Shown here in pieces: positions 36,989 to 46,034 of a stretch of DNA of 64,000 bases. The stretch lies in the NCBI RefSeq assembly GCF_000166395.1, contig NC_014655.1, forward strand, positions 2,480,001 to 2,544,000, read 5' to 3'. Each line of letters begins with the position of its first letter. Position 1 is the stretch's first letter. The translations under genes and the position numbers were made by a program. This DNA comes from Leadbetterella byssophila DSM 17132 (GTDB taxonomy: Bacteria > Bacteroidota > Bacteroidia > Cytophagales > Spirosomataceae). The notes under the pieces were generated by a model that saw only the letters and a program-made list of their open reading frames with translations, was not told the DNA's origin and made no database searches.

Positions 36989-38276
36989 GAAATGCTTTTA
37001 ACACACTTTCCAGCCCAGTACTCCTAGAGCCTTTGACAAGGATATAGGTATTTTCATATTTCCTATCCAACAGCCAATTGTGCATAGAGAATTTATCTGT
37101 GAAGTAATAAGCTTTAGGCAAAAAGGCCAAAGCGGCCTTCATGTTCTCACCGAACAATACCACATCATCAAACTTCAATTCACTCAATAACTTGCCTATA
37201 GCTGCATGCTCCGCTTCGGAATAATCTCCTAATTCATACATATCACCCAGCACCACTACCTTAGGCGAGTCAGTCTTTAAAGCGCCAAAGCTCTTCAAAG
37301 ATGCTTCCATAGAGGAAGGATTAGCGTTATACGCATCCATTATGAAGTGATTTGTACCTACCATTACATGCTGTGAACGATTATTGTCAGGATTGTAGTG
37401 GGCGATAGCCTCACAAGCTTTGTCCTCCGATACATCAAAATAACGCCCTATGGCATGAGCAGTCTGCATATTGTCAAAATTATACTTACCGCCAATAAAC
37501 GTAGTATAGGTTTTACCGCTCACAGGTGATTCGAAAACCACCACTGGACTCTCCTCTTTTATGAGCAAAGCATCTTCGTCATCTCCGTAATATACTATCG
37601 GTAGAATGTTTCTCTCTTCTGCCAAGGCTCTTACCTTAGGATCATTTGCATTTACAAAGACTATGCCTCCGCTTTGCTTCAAGAAATCAAATAACTCTCC
37701 TTTGCCTTTTCTGATGCCTTCTTCACCTCCAAAACCTTCCAAGTGCGCCTTTCCAAGATTAGTGATAAATCCATGGGTAGGTTCTGCTATGGAACACAAT
37801 AACGCAATCTCTTTTTGATGGTTTGCTCCCATTTCTATTATGGCCACCTGCGCATCATCCGGCATGCTCAATAAGGTCAAAGGAACTCCAATATGATTGT
37901 TCAAATTCCCTTTTGTAGCATGAACCTTATATTTCTGTCCCAATACACGGGTCAATAGTTCTTTATTAGTGGTTTTACCATTAGAACCTGTCAATGCTAT
38001 TACAGCAATATCAAACTGTCGCCTATGGTGACGAGCCAAAGCCTGCAAGGTCTCCAGCACATCTTCACAGTATATCATCCTCTCCTTCCCTTTCAAGGAA
38101 GCATCATCTACCACCGCATACGCCGCACCGTCTTGTATGGCTTGCTCAGCAAAACCATTTCCATTAAACTTTTCACCCTTAAGCGCAAAGAATAGATTAT
38201 CCTTCTGAATATTACGTGTGTCTGTAGTGATTCCGCTAGAAAGCTTAAATAGGGAATACAGCTCTTCTATTTCCAT
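36975..38276 (-). CDS. murF: UDP-MurNAc-tripeptide D-alanyl-D-alanine ligase
   Basis: Adds D-Ala-D-Ala to UDP-MurNAc-tripeptide, the last cytoplasmic step of the peptidoglycan precursor. 433 residues with the N-terminal domain (DTRNIQKDNLFFALKGEKFNGNGF), the P-loop LTGSNGKTTNKE, IIEMGANHQKEI, and the C-terminal DAYNANPSSMEASL, all diagnostic of MurF. It is transcribed alone, separated from murE by the iron-uptake island and from the dcw genes. Confidence 0.96.
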   Translation of the reverse strand: MEIEELYSLFKLSSGITTDTRNIQKDNLFFALKGEKFNGNGFAEQAIQDGAAYAVVDDASLKGKERMIYCEDVLETLQALARHHRRQFDIAVIALTGSNGKTTNKELLTRVLGQKYKVHATKGNLNNHIGVPLTLLSMPDDAQVAIIEMGANHQKEIALLCSIAEPTHGFITNLGKAHLEGFGGEEGIRKGKGELFDFLKQSGGIVFVNANDPKVRALAEERNILPIVYYGDDEDALLIKEESPVVVFESPVSGKTYTTFIGGKYNFDNMQTAHAIGRYFDVSEDKACEAIAHYNPDNNRSQHVMVGTNHFIMDAYNANPSSMEASLKSFGALKTDSPKVVVLGDMYELGDYSEAEHAAIGKLLSELKFDDVVLFGENMKAALAFLPKAYYFTDKFSMHNWLLDRKYENTYILVKGSRSTGLESVLKAFQNAG

Positions 38277-38281
38277 GATGA

Positions 38282-38730
38282 ACTTTAAATGAGCTTCAAA
38301 TTTCCGTATTTTTCATTACTTCGCCAGTAGGATTGGAAGAAAGTTTCAAAACATATCTGAATGCAGGGGAAAGCATCATTCAAATCCTGGAAAATGATTT
38401 CGCTATCAGAAAAGTTAGGTTGGTAAATCCAGTAGAAAAGGACTAAGCTAATCCTTTGCTTAAAGAAGGTTTCTATTTTAAGGGCAACTTAAAGCCATGT
38501 GACTTACCTGTTAAACCTTACGGTTCCAGAAAAAAGTGTGACTGCTTTTACGAGAGATAACGTACCACTTGGACATTTCCCACACTCGGAGAGAAATTAG
38601 AACTTTTAAGACCATTGGACCTACAACTTATGCCAATGGTAAGTATCCCATCCTAATACCTTGTCCTAGAGTGAAAGGTAGTGACGGTTCTCTAAGCAGG
38701 TATCACGTAAGAATAGAGAACAAAGAATGA
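38282..38730 (+). pseudogene. Probable decayed gene remnant in a 487-nt gap
   Basis: No intact gene lies between murF and the esterase. One plus-strand frame reads protein-like sequence broken by stops: a stretch ending with the TAA at 38444, containing FFITSPVGLEESFKTYLNAG, then NPLLKEGFYFKGNLK up to the TAA at 38558, then FPTLGEKLELL up to 38654. A second frame (about 38611-38730) carries GPTTYANGKYPILIPCPRVK and ends with TGA. The pattern of one coherent frame with two internal stops and a probable frameshift suggests a degenerated coding sequence. I do not recognise the family, and it could still be chance. Confidence 0.45.
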
Positions 38731-38763
38731 ACTGGAAAATGCTAATGGAGTACTATTTTCCCC

Positions 38764-39831
38764 CTAAAACAACCACTGCAGGGCTTTAGGAAACTCTTGA
38801 CCCCACCTCTTTTCGTTGTGCTTTCCGTCCGGGTCTAATTCAGCTTTAATTTGAATCTTGTCTGCGGAGAATCCTTGTCCTTCTATGGTCTGCATTAGCT
38901 TGTCAAGATTACTCACCATACTAGCGCTTTCCTGTCCTCCACCGTACAGATAGATTCTGGTATCTAATGGATGAAAGAATTCTACTGCATCAAAATATAT
39001 CTTAGGACTGGTCCAAAGTGCAGGAGAAAATACCATCAATCTTCCCATCACTTCCGGATACATCATACCTGTATATATGCTGATCAATCCACCCATAGAA
39101 CTTCCACCAATTCCGGTAAATTGCCTCTCCGAAAGAGTTCTATAGGTCCTGTCTATCAGGGGTTTTAAAGTACGGACAATAAAGGTAGCATAACGCATAC
39201 CCTCTCCTTTTTGATTAGTCTTAGGTGCATGGTAAGGTGAATATTCTACATTCCTGTTATCATCACCGTGATCTATAGCTACAATAATTAGCCCTCGATG
39301 GCCCTGCTTAGCTAAAAGCGACAATCTCTTGTCTATTTCCCAGTTGCCATACGCAGATCCTGCACCAAATAAATTCTGGGCATCATTCATGTACAAAACC
39401 GGGAACCTTTTCTCCGGATTTTGATAATAATCATAGGGCAGCAGAACCGTTATCTTTCTTTGCCTTTTCAATTGCGGAATTTCAAAAGCCTCTGAAAATA
39501 CTTCTATGATAGGAAATGTGTCTTCGTAGTATGGAGTAAAACCCTGATTTCTCCACAAAGGCACAAAATCTCGTGTATTATATAAACGGAATCTTCTGTT
39601 TTCAGGATTATTACCCAAAACATCTAATTCTGCATGATCCCAGCCGCCCTTGGTATATTTATAAGTGGCTTCAGGAGCCCACTCAGGGATTTTTTCTAAA
39701 TCTATCCTAAATAGACCGTCCTGCACTCTATCCATGCGTAAATCAGGGTCTGCCGGGTTCCAGTTGCAGAATTCTCCTGTTAAATACACCGGACGATCAT
39801 CTTTAATTTTCGTCTCAACCTCTAAATACAT
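38764..39831 (-). CDS. Esterase-family alpha/beta hydrolase with N-terminal starch-binding-like domain
   Basis: 355 residues. Residues about 5-90 form a CBM48/CBM20-like beta-sandwich (YLTGEFCNWNP, then KYTKGGWDHAELDVLGNNPENR); the rest is an esterase D/PF00756 hydrolase with nucleophile elbow GSSMG (Ser245) and a late histidine (DGKHNEKRW). No signal peptide is seen from the available start. It is last in the starch locus, which suggests acting on acylated oligosaccharides or releasing glycogen-related substrates, but the substrate is unknown. It can be read with the operon or from its own -7 element. Confidence 0.85.
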   Translation of the reverse strand: MYLEVETKIKDDRPVYLTGEFCNWNPADPDLRMDRVQDGLFRIDLEKIPEWAPEATYKYTKGGWDHAELDVLGNNPENRRFRLYNTRDFVPLWRNQGFTPYYEDTFPIIEVFSEAFEIPQLKRQRKITVLLPYDYYQNPEKRFPVLYMNDAQNLFGAGSAYGNWEIDKRLSLLAKQGHRGLIIVAIDHGDDNRNVEYSPYHAPKTNQKGEGMRYATFIVRTLKPLIDRTYRTLSERQFTGIGGSSMGGLISIYTGMMYPEVMGRLMVFSPALWTSPKIYFDAVEFFHPLDTRIYLYGGGQESASMVSNLDKLMQTIEGQGFSADKIQIKAELDPDGKHNEKRWGQEFPKALQWLF

Positions 39832-39851
39832 GTCTCATCTCTAATCCCTTA

Positions 39852-39859
39852 CAAAGGTA
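39852..39859 (-). promoter_or_regulatory. Possible internal promoter -7 element for the esterase
   Basis: Minus strand TACCTTTG, exact TAnnTTTG, ending 20 nt before the esterase ATG. It follows a 9-bp stem hairpin (AGCAAAAGG / CCTTTTGCT, 39863-39891) that includes the stop of the preceding gene, so the esterase may be partly uncoupled from the operon. Confidence 0.4.
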
Positions 39860-39875
39860 AGAAGCAAAAGGAGAT

Positions 39876-41690
39876 TTATTCCCCTTTTGCTACAAGAATA
39901 CGAAAGGACATGGATGGTATTTTTACCTTTTCCTTCCAAATACTTCCATCTAAGGCATCAGAGAAAGTAGAATTTCCTTCCGTGATTTCCGTATATTCCT
40001 GAAAAGGAATTTCCACCTCTTCTTTATTTTTATTCAATATCACCCAGACTTTTTCTGTAGCCGTAAACCTCATATAAGTATATACCCCCTGCTGAGGAAC
40101 AAAGTGTATCATCTTTCCTGCGTGGACCGCTTTTGACCCCTTTCTCCAGTTGAACAGTCTCCTAGTAAAGTCCTGGAGCTCCTTCTGCAAAGGATCTAGA
40201 TTTTCGCCGGTAAAAGCATTCACTTTATCCCCCTTCCATCCACCAGGCATATCTGCTCTTAACACCCCATGTTCCTCTGAGTCCGGATTACTCATACCTA
40301 TCTCCGTTCCATAATACACTTGAGGTATCCCCCGCATGGTTGCTACTACGGCCAAACCCATCTTAAACAGTTCCTTATCTTCTCCTATCTGGGTAAAGAA
40401 ACGGTTCATATCATGGTTGTCTGCGAAAATAACCAACTTATCCGGGGCAGGATACAGATAATCATCCGCCATAGCTGAATATAACCTAGCCCAGCCTGTA
40501 TGAAAATCCTCTTTTTCTGTCAAAGCCTGAACAAGTGCTCCCTGGAAGGGGAAATCCATCATTCCCGGTATATAGCTTTTGTATCCGTCAGGATTCACTT
40601 TGCCTTGTTGCCAGTACGCTATTGTAGAAGCCTTCAAGGTCATCTCTTCTCCCACCATGTGCAGAGAAGGGTATTCATCCAGGATATCCTTTGTCCATTG
40701 CTGCAAAAAAGCCTTTTCAGAATAAGGCCAGGTATCCACTCTTAATCCGGCTAAACCGGCATATTCTATCCACCAGATGGTATTCTGAGTCAAATATTTC
40801 GCCATAAAAGGGTTTCTTTGGTTGAGGTCAGGCATGGTAGGCACAAACCAACCGCCCTTCATGGCCTCCAAGTCCTTTTGAGAAACATGGATATCTTGAT
40901 GTACCTCTCTCCTATGGTTAGATGGTGTAAATTTCCCCTTATTATTGATCCAGTCCTCAAAAGGCAAGTCTTTCATCCACCAGTGGTCTATCCCGCAATG
41001 ATTCGGAACCATATCCATAATCCACTTCAAACCCTTTTCTTTAGACTTTTGGACAATACCCTTAAACTCTTCATTACTACCAAACCTGGGGTCTATTCTA
41101 TAGTAATCTGTTATAGAATAGCCATGGTAAGTAACTTCTTCCAAGTTATTTTCTAATAAAGGCATACACCATAGTGTAGTGAATCCCATATTTCTGATGT
41201 AATCTAACTGCGCGGAAATCCCTTTCAAATCTCCTCCGTGCCTACCGTTGTAATGTTTTCTGTTCGCTTTTTCCTTCGTGTCTGAGGTGTTGTCATTACT
41301 CGGATCTCCGTTTGCAAATCTGTCCGGAGTGATAAGATAGATCACATCTGCCCCGTCAAAACCCTCGCCTGCTTTTGAACTTCTTTCCTGAAGATCTAAG
41401 TATGCTATATGGTCAGGATTTTTCAAGGCTATAGGGACCTTGCCGGCGGCAGCTTCAGGTTTAATTTCTATATCCAAAAACAAATAATTAGGACTCTCTG
41501 CCTTATGTACTTGCTTTAACTCTATGCCTGGATAGGAGATTTCAACTTTGGAGGATCCTATTCCCTTTGCGTGCAACAGGATCTGTAGGTTCCTATTTTT
41601 CATTCCTACCCACCAGGAGGCAGGTTCCACCCTAATATTTTGCGCTTGGGCAGAAAAAGCAAATAGGAGCATAAAAATGATTTTTTTCAT
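39876..41690 (-). CDS. Exported GH13 neopullulanase/cyclomaltodextrinase (SusA-like)
   Basis: Cleaves alpha-1,4 glucan oligosaccharides in the periplasm. 604 residues: signal peptide MKKIIFMLLFAFSAQA, N-terminal cyclomaltodextrinase-type beta-sandwich (about 18-105, containing EPASWWVGM), then the GH13 barrel with catalytic D319 (GLRVDTWPY), E348 (MVGEE) and the NHD pair H426-D427 (FADNHDMNRFF), and a C-terminal beta domain. All catalytic residues are present. It starts 3 nt before the lipoprotein amylase stop region, so the two are in one transcript. Confidence 0.93.
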   Translation of the reverse strand: MKKIIFMLLFAFSAQAQNIRVEPASWWVGMKNRNLQILLHAKGIGSSKVEISYPGIELKQVHKAESPNYLFLDIEIKPEAAAGKVPIALKNPDHIAYLDLQERSSKAGEGFDGADVIYLITPDRFANGDPSNDNTSDTKEKANRKHYNGRHGGDLKGISAQLDYIRNMGFTTLWCMPLLENNLEEVTYHGYSITDYYRIDPRFGSNEEFKGIVQKSKEKGLKWIMDMVPNHCGIDHWWMKDLPFEDWINNKGKFTPSNHRREVHQDIHVSQKDLEAMKGGWFVPTMPDLNQRNPFMAKYLTQNTIWWIEYAGLAGLRVDTWPYSEKAFLQQWTKDILDEYPSLHMVGEEMTLKASTIAYWQQGKVNPDGYKSYIPGMMDFPFQGALVQALTEKEDFHTGWARLYSAMADDYLYPAPDKLVIFADNHDMNRFFTQIGEDKELFKMGLAVVATMRGIPQVYYGTEIGMSNPDSEEHGVLRADMPGGWKGDKVNAFTGENLDPLQKELQDFTRRLFNWRKGSKAVHAGKMIHFVPQQGVYTYMRFTATEKVWVILNKNKEEVEIPFQEYTEITEGNSTFSDALDGSIWKEKVKIPSMSFRILVAKGE

Positions 41691-41693
41691 GAT

Positions 41694-43067
41694 TTAGAAT
41701 TTCTTTAATGACCAAATACTGTAAGATTTAGCGCCGGTTAGAATATCAGCTCTACCCTGTGCATCAGTTTTAAGGGTGGTATTTCCGGTGTAGTCATAGA
41801 TCTCCGCATTTTTCCAAGGAGTGACTATCGTTCTTTTTTGTGATTGAGCGGAATTATTCAAGTGTACCACTAATCCCGGCACCTTTCCATCCCCTCCACG
41901 TTGTGCGATATAATGCTCTCTATCAGCGTACAAAACACTTAGTTTTCCCACTGCTAAGCTTCTATGGATTTGAACTAATCTACTTAGTTTCTCTTTATTA
42001 AGAATCTTCTCATAGTCAGAATAAAAGATACAAGGATAACCGGGATGCGTAAGTATAAAAGCATACGCCATCAATCGGCTTTCTGCTGATCCTATACGGT
42101 TGCCTTGTTGGGTATCCTTCTCGGTATCATGATTATTCACAAATGTCACTGACTTTTCAGGAGATACTTTCCAGAGTGCATTTCTCTCCATCAGTAATTG
42201 CAGGTTATTACCGTCCAATGCCTGCTCCATGTTATAAAAATTAGGGAAATCGAAAGCATTTATACCCGTCTCATCTACCCACTTCTTTAAGTAATCCGTA
42301 TTGCCATCCCATACCTCCAATACACCGAAACCTCCCACTGACTGCATCCAGGACTTAATCACTTTGGGGTCAAATCCTTTCACATAATCAAACCTCCAAC
42401 CGTCAAAGCCTACCGTATTCTTGTAGTATTTTGCCACGGAATTTTCTCCTACCCAAAGCCAATGCTGCACCTCAGGATGATCATGACAAAGGTCTTGCTC
42501 TTCAAAAAACATGGCCTCCGCATCCCTCTCATGTATGGAATTAGGATGAAAATGCTGGGAGCTCCTAGGAAACTTCCCTGAAGCCGGTTCGAACAAAGTG
42601 TAAGTATCTTTATTTCTAAAAGGATTAAACTCTAATTTTCCTCCCGAATTATGATTCAGAACTATATCAGCTATGACCCCTATTTTTCTAGTTTTGGCTG
42701 CTTGGATCAGGGATTCTAGCTCTGCCCTTGATCCAAATCTGGTTTCCACCGTTCCCATTTGATCATACTCTCCTAAGTCGTAATAGTCCATAGGATCATA
42801 ACCCATGCTGTAACCTCCGGACATGCCTTTGGATGCGGGTGGCAACCAAATCCTGTCCACTCCCATCTCCTTCCACTCCTCTAGTTTAGACTCTAAGTGG
42901 GACCACCAGGATCCTCTGGGTTCTACATCCCAGTAAAAACCCTGCATCATCACCCCCTCCGGTCTCACATACGCAGCTAAATCTTCAGGAGCAGTAGAGC
43001 TAGGTACATTAGTATCTTTAGAGCAGGATAATACTAGGAGAAAAAGTAAAACGGATATGTACTTCAT
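41694..43067 (-). CDS. GH13 alpha-amylase lipoprotein (SusG-like role)
   Basis: 457 residues. Lipoprotein signal MKYISVLLFLLVLSC with lipid-accepting Cys15, followed by SKDTN, so it is probably anchored at the outer membrane. The GH13 barrel shows D227 (GFDGWRFDYVKGF), E251 (GVLEVWDGN) and H313-D314 (VNNHDTEKD); it is of the GH13_5/plant-type alpha-amylase style and lacks the inserted CBM58 of Bacteroides SusG. Its place behind susE/F makes it the surface endo-amylase of the locus. A hairpin separates it from the preceding gene. Confidence 0.92.
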   Translation of the reverse strand: MKYISVLLFLLVLSCSKDTNVPSSTAPEDLAAYVRPEGVMMQGFYWDVEPRGSWWSHLESKLEEWKEMGVDRIWLPPASKGMSGGYSMGYDPMDYYDLGEYDQMGTVETRFGSRAELESLIQAAKTRKIGVIADIVLNHNSGGKLEFNPFRNKDTYTLFEPASGKFPRSSQHFHPNSIHERDAEAMFFEEQDLCHDHPEVQHWLWVGENSVAKYYKNTVGFDGWRFDYVKGFDPKVIKSWMQSVGGFGVLEVWDGNTDYLKKWVDETGINAFDFPNFYNMEQALDGNNLQLLMERNALWKVSPEKSVTFVNNHDTEKDTQQGNRIGSAESRLMAYAFILTHPGYPCIFYSDYEKILNKEKLSRLVQIHRSLAVGKLSVLYADREHYIAQRGGDGKVPGLVVHLNNSAQSQKRTIVTPWKNAEIYDYTGNTTLKTDAQGRADILTGAKSYSIWSLKKF

Positions 43068-43077
43068 GTTTGGAGTA

Positions 43078-43100
43078 AGGGGCTCCTTATGAGTGCCCCT
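43078..43100 (-). other. Intercistronic hairpin between susE/F and the amylase
   Basis: Inverted repeat AGGGGC / GCCCCT with an 11-nt loop, in the 39-nt gap between the two genes. No T tract follows on the minus strand, so it is more likely an mRNA-stabilising or processing element than a terminator. Confidence 0.45.
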
Positions 43101-43106
43101 ATTATC

Positions 43107-44417
43107 TTATTTCTTAGTTAATTTATACACAGGCGCCCCTCCAGAGAAGTCCAGAACCACGTCATATACCCCGGCTTCCACTTTGATGTTCTCCCCTCCT
43201 TCTTCTAGGGTTCCACCTGAACCACCATAGTTTAATGTCCAGGAATTGTTTGCTCTAAACTTGATCTCCCCGGATTTCAGCGTAACATTTCTAGCTATCC
43301 ATACCCCATTCGTATTGAAATTCTTATCGTATTTTGAGTAGTCCAAATCAAAAGGCACATCCGGACCATCCCATCCATTTGGTGCAGCATCACCTACAAT
43401 TCCCCAAAGGTTAGTTACCGGTAATATGCTATACGAGAGATCTTTCAAATTAATGGTCACCAAATATAATCCTTCATTAACCTGAATATTGCTGCCTCCA
43501 TCTACCAGAGTACCGCTCAAACCAGGGCCCCCATAATTCACTCCCCAATCGTTATTCAGCCTAAACTTAAGCTCACCTGTTTTCAGTTTCACTATACTTC
43601 TCCATTGATCAGAGAACGGATCATACTGCAATTTGCCGTCAGGAGTAGCTCCCCAGTCATTAAAGGCACTTCCTACCACTCCCCAAGTATAAGGCTCTAT
43701 TTTATAGCTCTTACTAACGAGATTCAAGGTAATCTTATATGTACCTGCTTTTACAGCGATATCAGCGCCACCTGGTTCTAAAGTACCGTCAGCTCCGTCA
43801 TCTCCATAGTTTTCCGCCCAGTCCTGGTCTTTTCTAAATTTAATCATCCCATCTGTCAATGTCACATAAGCTACGTAAACATCATTTTGGGAAGTCTTAT
43901 AGAATGGACCATCAGGAGTAGCCCCCCAATCATTAATGGCTGACCCAACCACTCCCCAAGGTGAAGATAAATCCAGCACAGAAGAATATGGGGTGGCTTT
44001 CAAAGAAGCAATTGGTGAACGAAGAGAAAACGCATTAGACAAAACAGCATCTACTCTAACGATCAATTGATGTGCCTCTTCCGGTGCTAGATCCAGATTA
44101 AGTAGTAAAGCATTTAGCTCACTGCCTCTGAAAACCTTTTTTAGTTCTCTGCCGGTACTGGTTGCATAACCCTTTGAAAAATCTCCACCTTGTTTATCAA
44201 TAAACAACATATAAGAGGGAGCCGCATCATACCCAAAGTTCGGGGCTTGCCAGTTTATGGTCAAGACATCATTGTCTGCCTCATCTTTGCTTAAGATCAG
44301 CTCCGGAGCAGATAGAGTCACCGAGCTTACGGCGGCGTTTTCATCTAAAATGGCTCTTACTTCGTCTTTCTCACAAGACCACAAGGCCAACAAACATAAT
44401 ATTAATACTCTTTTCAT
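43107..44417 (-). CDS. SusE/SusF-like starch-binding outer-membrane lipoprotein
   Basis: 436 residues. Lipobox LWSC (Cys15), an N-terminal SusE-type Fn3-like domain (about 30-145), then three tandem starch-binding-type modules starting at residues 154, 245 and 338 with the repeated WGVVGSAxNDWGATPDG opening; each has the FRxNxxWxxNYGG core that carries the glucan-binding aromatic residues. In the Bacteroides Sus system SusE and SusF hold starch at the surface; here one protein seems to do this. It lies 12 nt behind susD. Confidence 0.9.
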   Translation of the reverse strand: MKRVLILCLLALWSCEKDEVRAILDENAAVSSVTLSAPELILSKDEADNDVLTINWQAPNFGYDAAPSYMLFIDKQGGDFSKGYATSTGRELKKVFRGSELNALLLNLDLAPEEAHQLIVRVDAVLSNAFSLRSPIASLKATPYSSVLDLSSPWGVVGSAINDWGATPDGPFYKTSQNDVYVAYVTLTDGMIKFRKDQDWAENYGDDGADGTLEPGGADIAVKAGTYKITLNLVSKSYKIEPYTWGVVGSAFNDWGATPDGKLQYDPFSDQWRSIVKLKTGELKFRLNNDWGVNYGGPGLSGTLVDGGSNIQVNEGLYLVTINLKDLSYSILPVTNLWGIVGDAAPNGWDGPDVPFDLDYSKYDKNFNTNGVWIARNVTLKSGEIKFRANNSWTLNYGGSGGTLEEGGENIKVEAGVYDVVLDFSGGAPVYKLTKK

Positions 44418-44429
44418 CTTTGGATCGAA

Positions 44430-46034
44430 TTAATAACCTGGAGTCTGCGTAAGATTAGGATTCACGGTTCTGGCTTCAGCCGGCACAGGGAAGAGCTTAT
44501 ACTTTGGATCTACCCCTCTTCCTCCTTGAACTCCACCTTTCCAAGCCCACAAATAGGTATCAGTAGTCAACTGATCATAACGGATCAAATCTGTTCTTCT
44601 ATGACCTTCCCAATACAACTCTCTGGCTCTTTCGTCCAGAATAAATTGCAGTGTCATATCTGAAGCGGAGATATTTCCACTGCTGTTTCCATAGGCTCTA
44701 ACTCTTAATGCATTGATCAAGTTTAGCGCCGTTCCTGCGTCACCTGTACTAGCCCCTCTCAATACTGCTTCCGCATAGATCAAATGCATCTCTGCCAATC
44801 TAAACACCGGAAAATCTGTATCCGTAAAGTTTTCGTTAACATCATTACCTTTTCTGCCACTGATGTAATTGTTCGTCCACTTTTTCACATGTACTCCATT
44901 CTTAAAATCAGAGACATCAGGAATCTCATTCGCCACCGGGTCAATTTTGAATACAGAAGTGGTAAATAGAGCTCTGCGGTCATTTGTGGTAGTAGCATTT
45001 CCTGCATAGAACTTAGAAGAAAGGCCCTTCGTAGCTCTATAACCTGCCCATCCACCTAGGACATTATAATCTGCCACGTCATCACCCGCCGCTGCATGCA
45101 CTAGGAAAGTAGTATTTCCGTGACCTTGTGTCATCAAACCATCGCAAGCAATTGACCAAATGATCTCATTGGTGTGTAAATGATTATCTGCCTGGAACAA
45201 CTGATAATATTCTGAATGCAAAGAGAAACCGGCATCAATCACCTTTTTAGCATACGTAGCCGCTTCGTTGTACTTCTCCTGACCTATGTAGGTCTTCGCA
45301 TTTAGATACAATCTTGCCAATAAAGCCCTGGCTGCATGCTTATTCACTCTACCGTAAACGGAAGTTTCAGGCAGAGAATTTTCTACTTCCAAAAGTTCAC
45401 TTTCAATATACTGGAAGATTTCCGCTGCCGACTTCTCCACAGGTGTAGTTCCGGACGGATCTGCTTCTGTCAAAAAAGAATATTTCCCGAAAAGGTCCAT
45501 AGCCACCCAATAATTAAAGGCCCTTAAGAAGCGAACTTCAGAAATCATATTCGCAATGTTTGAAGCGTCCGCCCCAGTGATTCCCCTTTCTGCCAATTTA
45601 GCGTCAGAAGATTCACGTATGAACTCATTGATCAACGCTATGTTCCAAATAGGTCTGGCATATGCTCCTTTGATAAATGGATCTGCGCTGGTCCAGGACA
45701 GATTATGGAAATCCTTTATGGTTTGGTCATTCCAGGCCACCACTGCCTCATCTGTAGGCAGTTCCTGCAAATTGAAGAAAGGACGAATAAAAGAGATCTG
45801 AGAACCACCGTCTAATCCTGAAATGTCCGGCTCTCCGTCACCGGCATTACCACCTAAAGCTAAACTTCCGTAGATCTTAGCTAAAACCGCCGTATAGCCT
45901 TCCACATTAGCGTATGCCTTATCCGGAGTCAAATCATTCTGAGGAAACAAGTCTAACTTGTTCCCGCACGAGCTCAACAAATAAAGAGCTCCGGCCATTA
46001 GAAATATTTTCTTGAATATATTTTTCATCGTCAT
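44430..46034 (-). CDS. susD: SusD/RagB-family glycan-binding lipoprotein (starch locus)
   Basis: Surface lid of the SusC/D importer. 534 residues; lipobox LSSC near residue 23, TPR-type helices, and the C-terminal SusD signature LQFILDERARELYWEGHRRTDLIRY followed by KYKLFPVPAEARTVNPNLTQTPGY. The ATG at 46034 shares one base with the susC stop (TAATG), with a second ATG two codons on. Starch/maltodextrin specificity is inferred from the downstream amylases. Confidence 0.93.
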   Translation of the reverse strand: MTMKNIFKKIFLMAGALYLLSSCGNKLDLFPQNDLTPDKAYANVEGYTAVLAKIYGSLALGGNAGDGEPDISGLDGGSQISFIRPFFNLQELPTDEAVVAWNDQTIKDFHNLSWTSADPFIKGAYARPIWNIALINEFIRESSDAKLAERGITGADASNIANMISEVRFLRAFNYWVAMDLFGKYSFLTEADPSGTTPVEKSAAEIFQYIESELLEVENSLPETSVYGRVNKHAARALLARLYLNAKTYIGQEKYNEAATYAKKVIDAGFSLHSEYYQLFQADNHLHTNEIIWSIACDGLMTQGHGNTTFLVHAAAGDDVADYNVLGGWAGYRATKGLSSKFYAGNATTTNDRRALFTTSVFKIDPVANEIPDVSDFKNGVHVKKWTNNYISGRKGNDVNENFTDTDFPVFRLAEMHLIYAEAVLRGASTGDAGTALNLINALRVRAYGNSSGNISASDMTLQFILDERARELYWEGHRRTDLIRYDQLTTDTYLWAWKGGVQGGRGVDPKYKLFPVPAEARTVNPNLTQTPGY

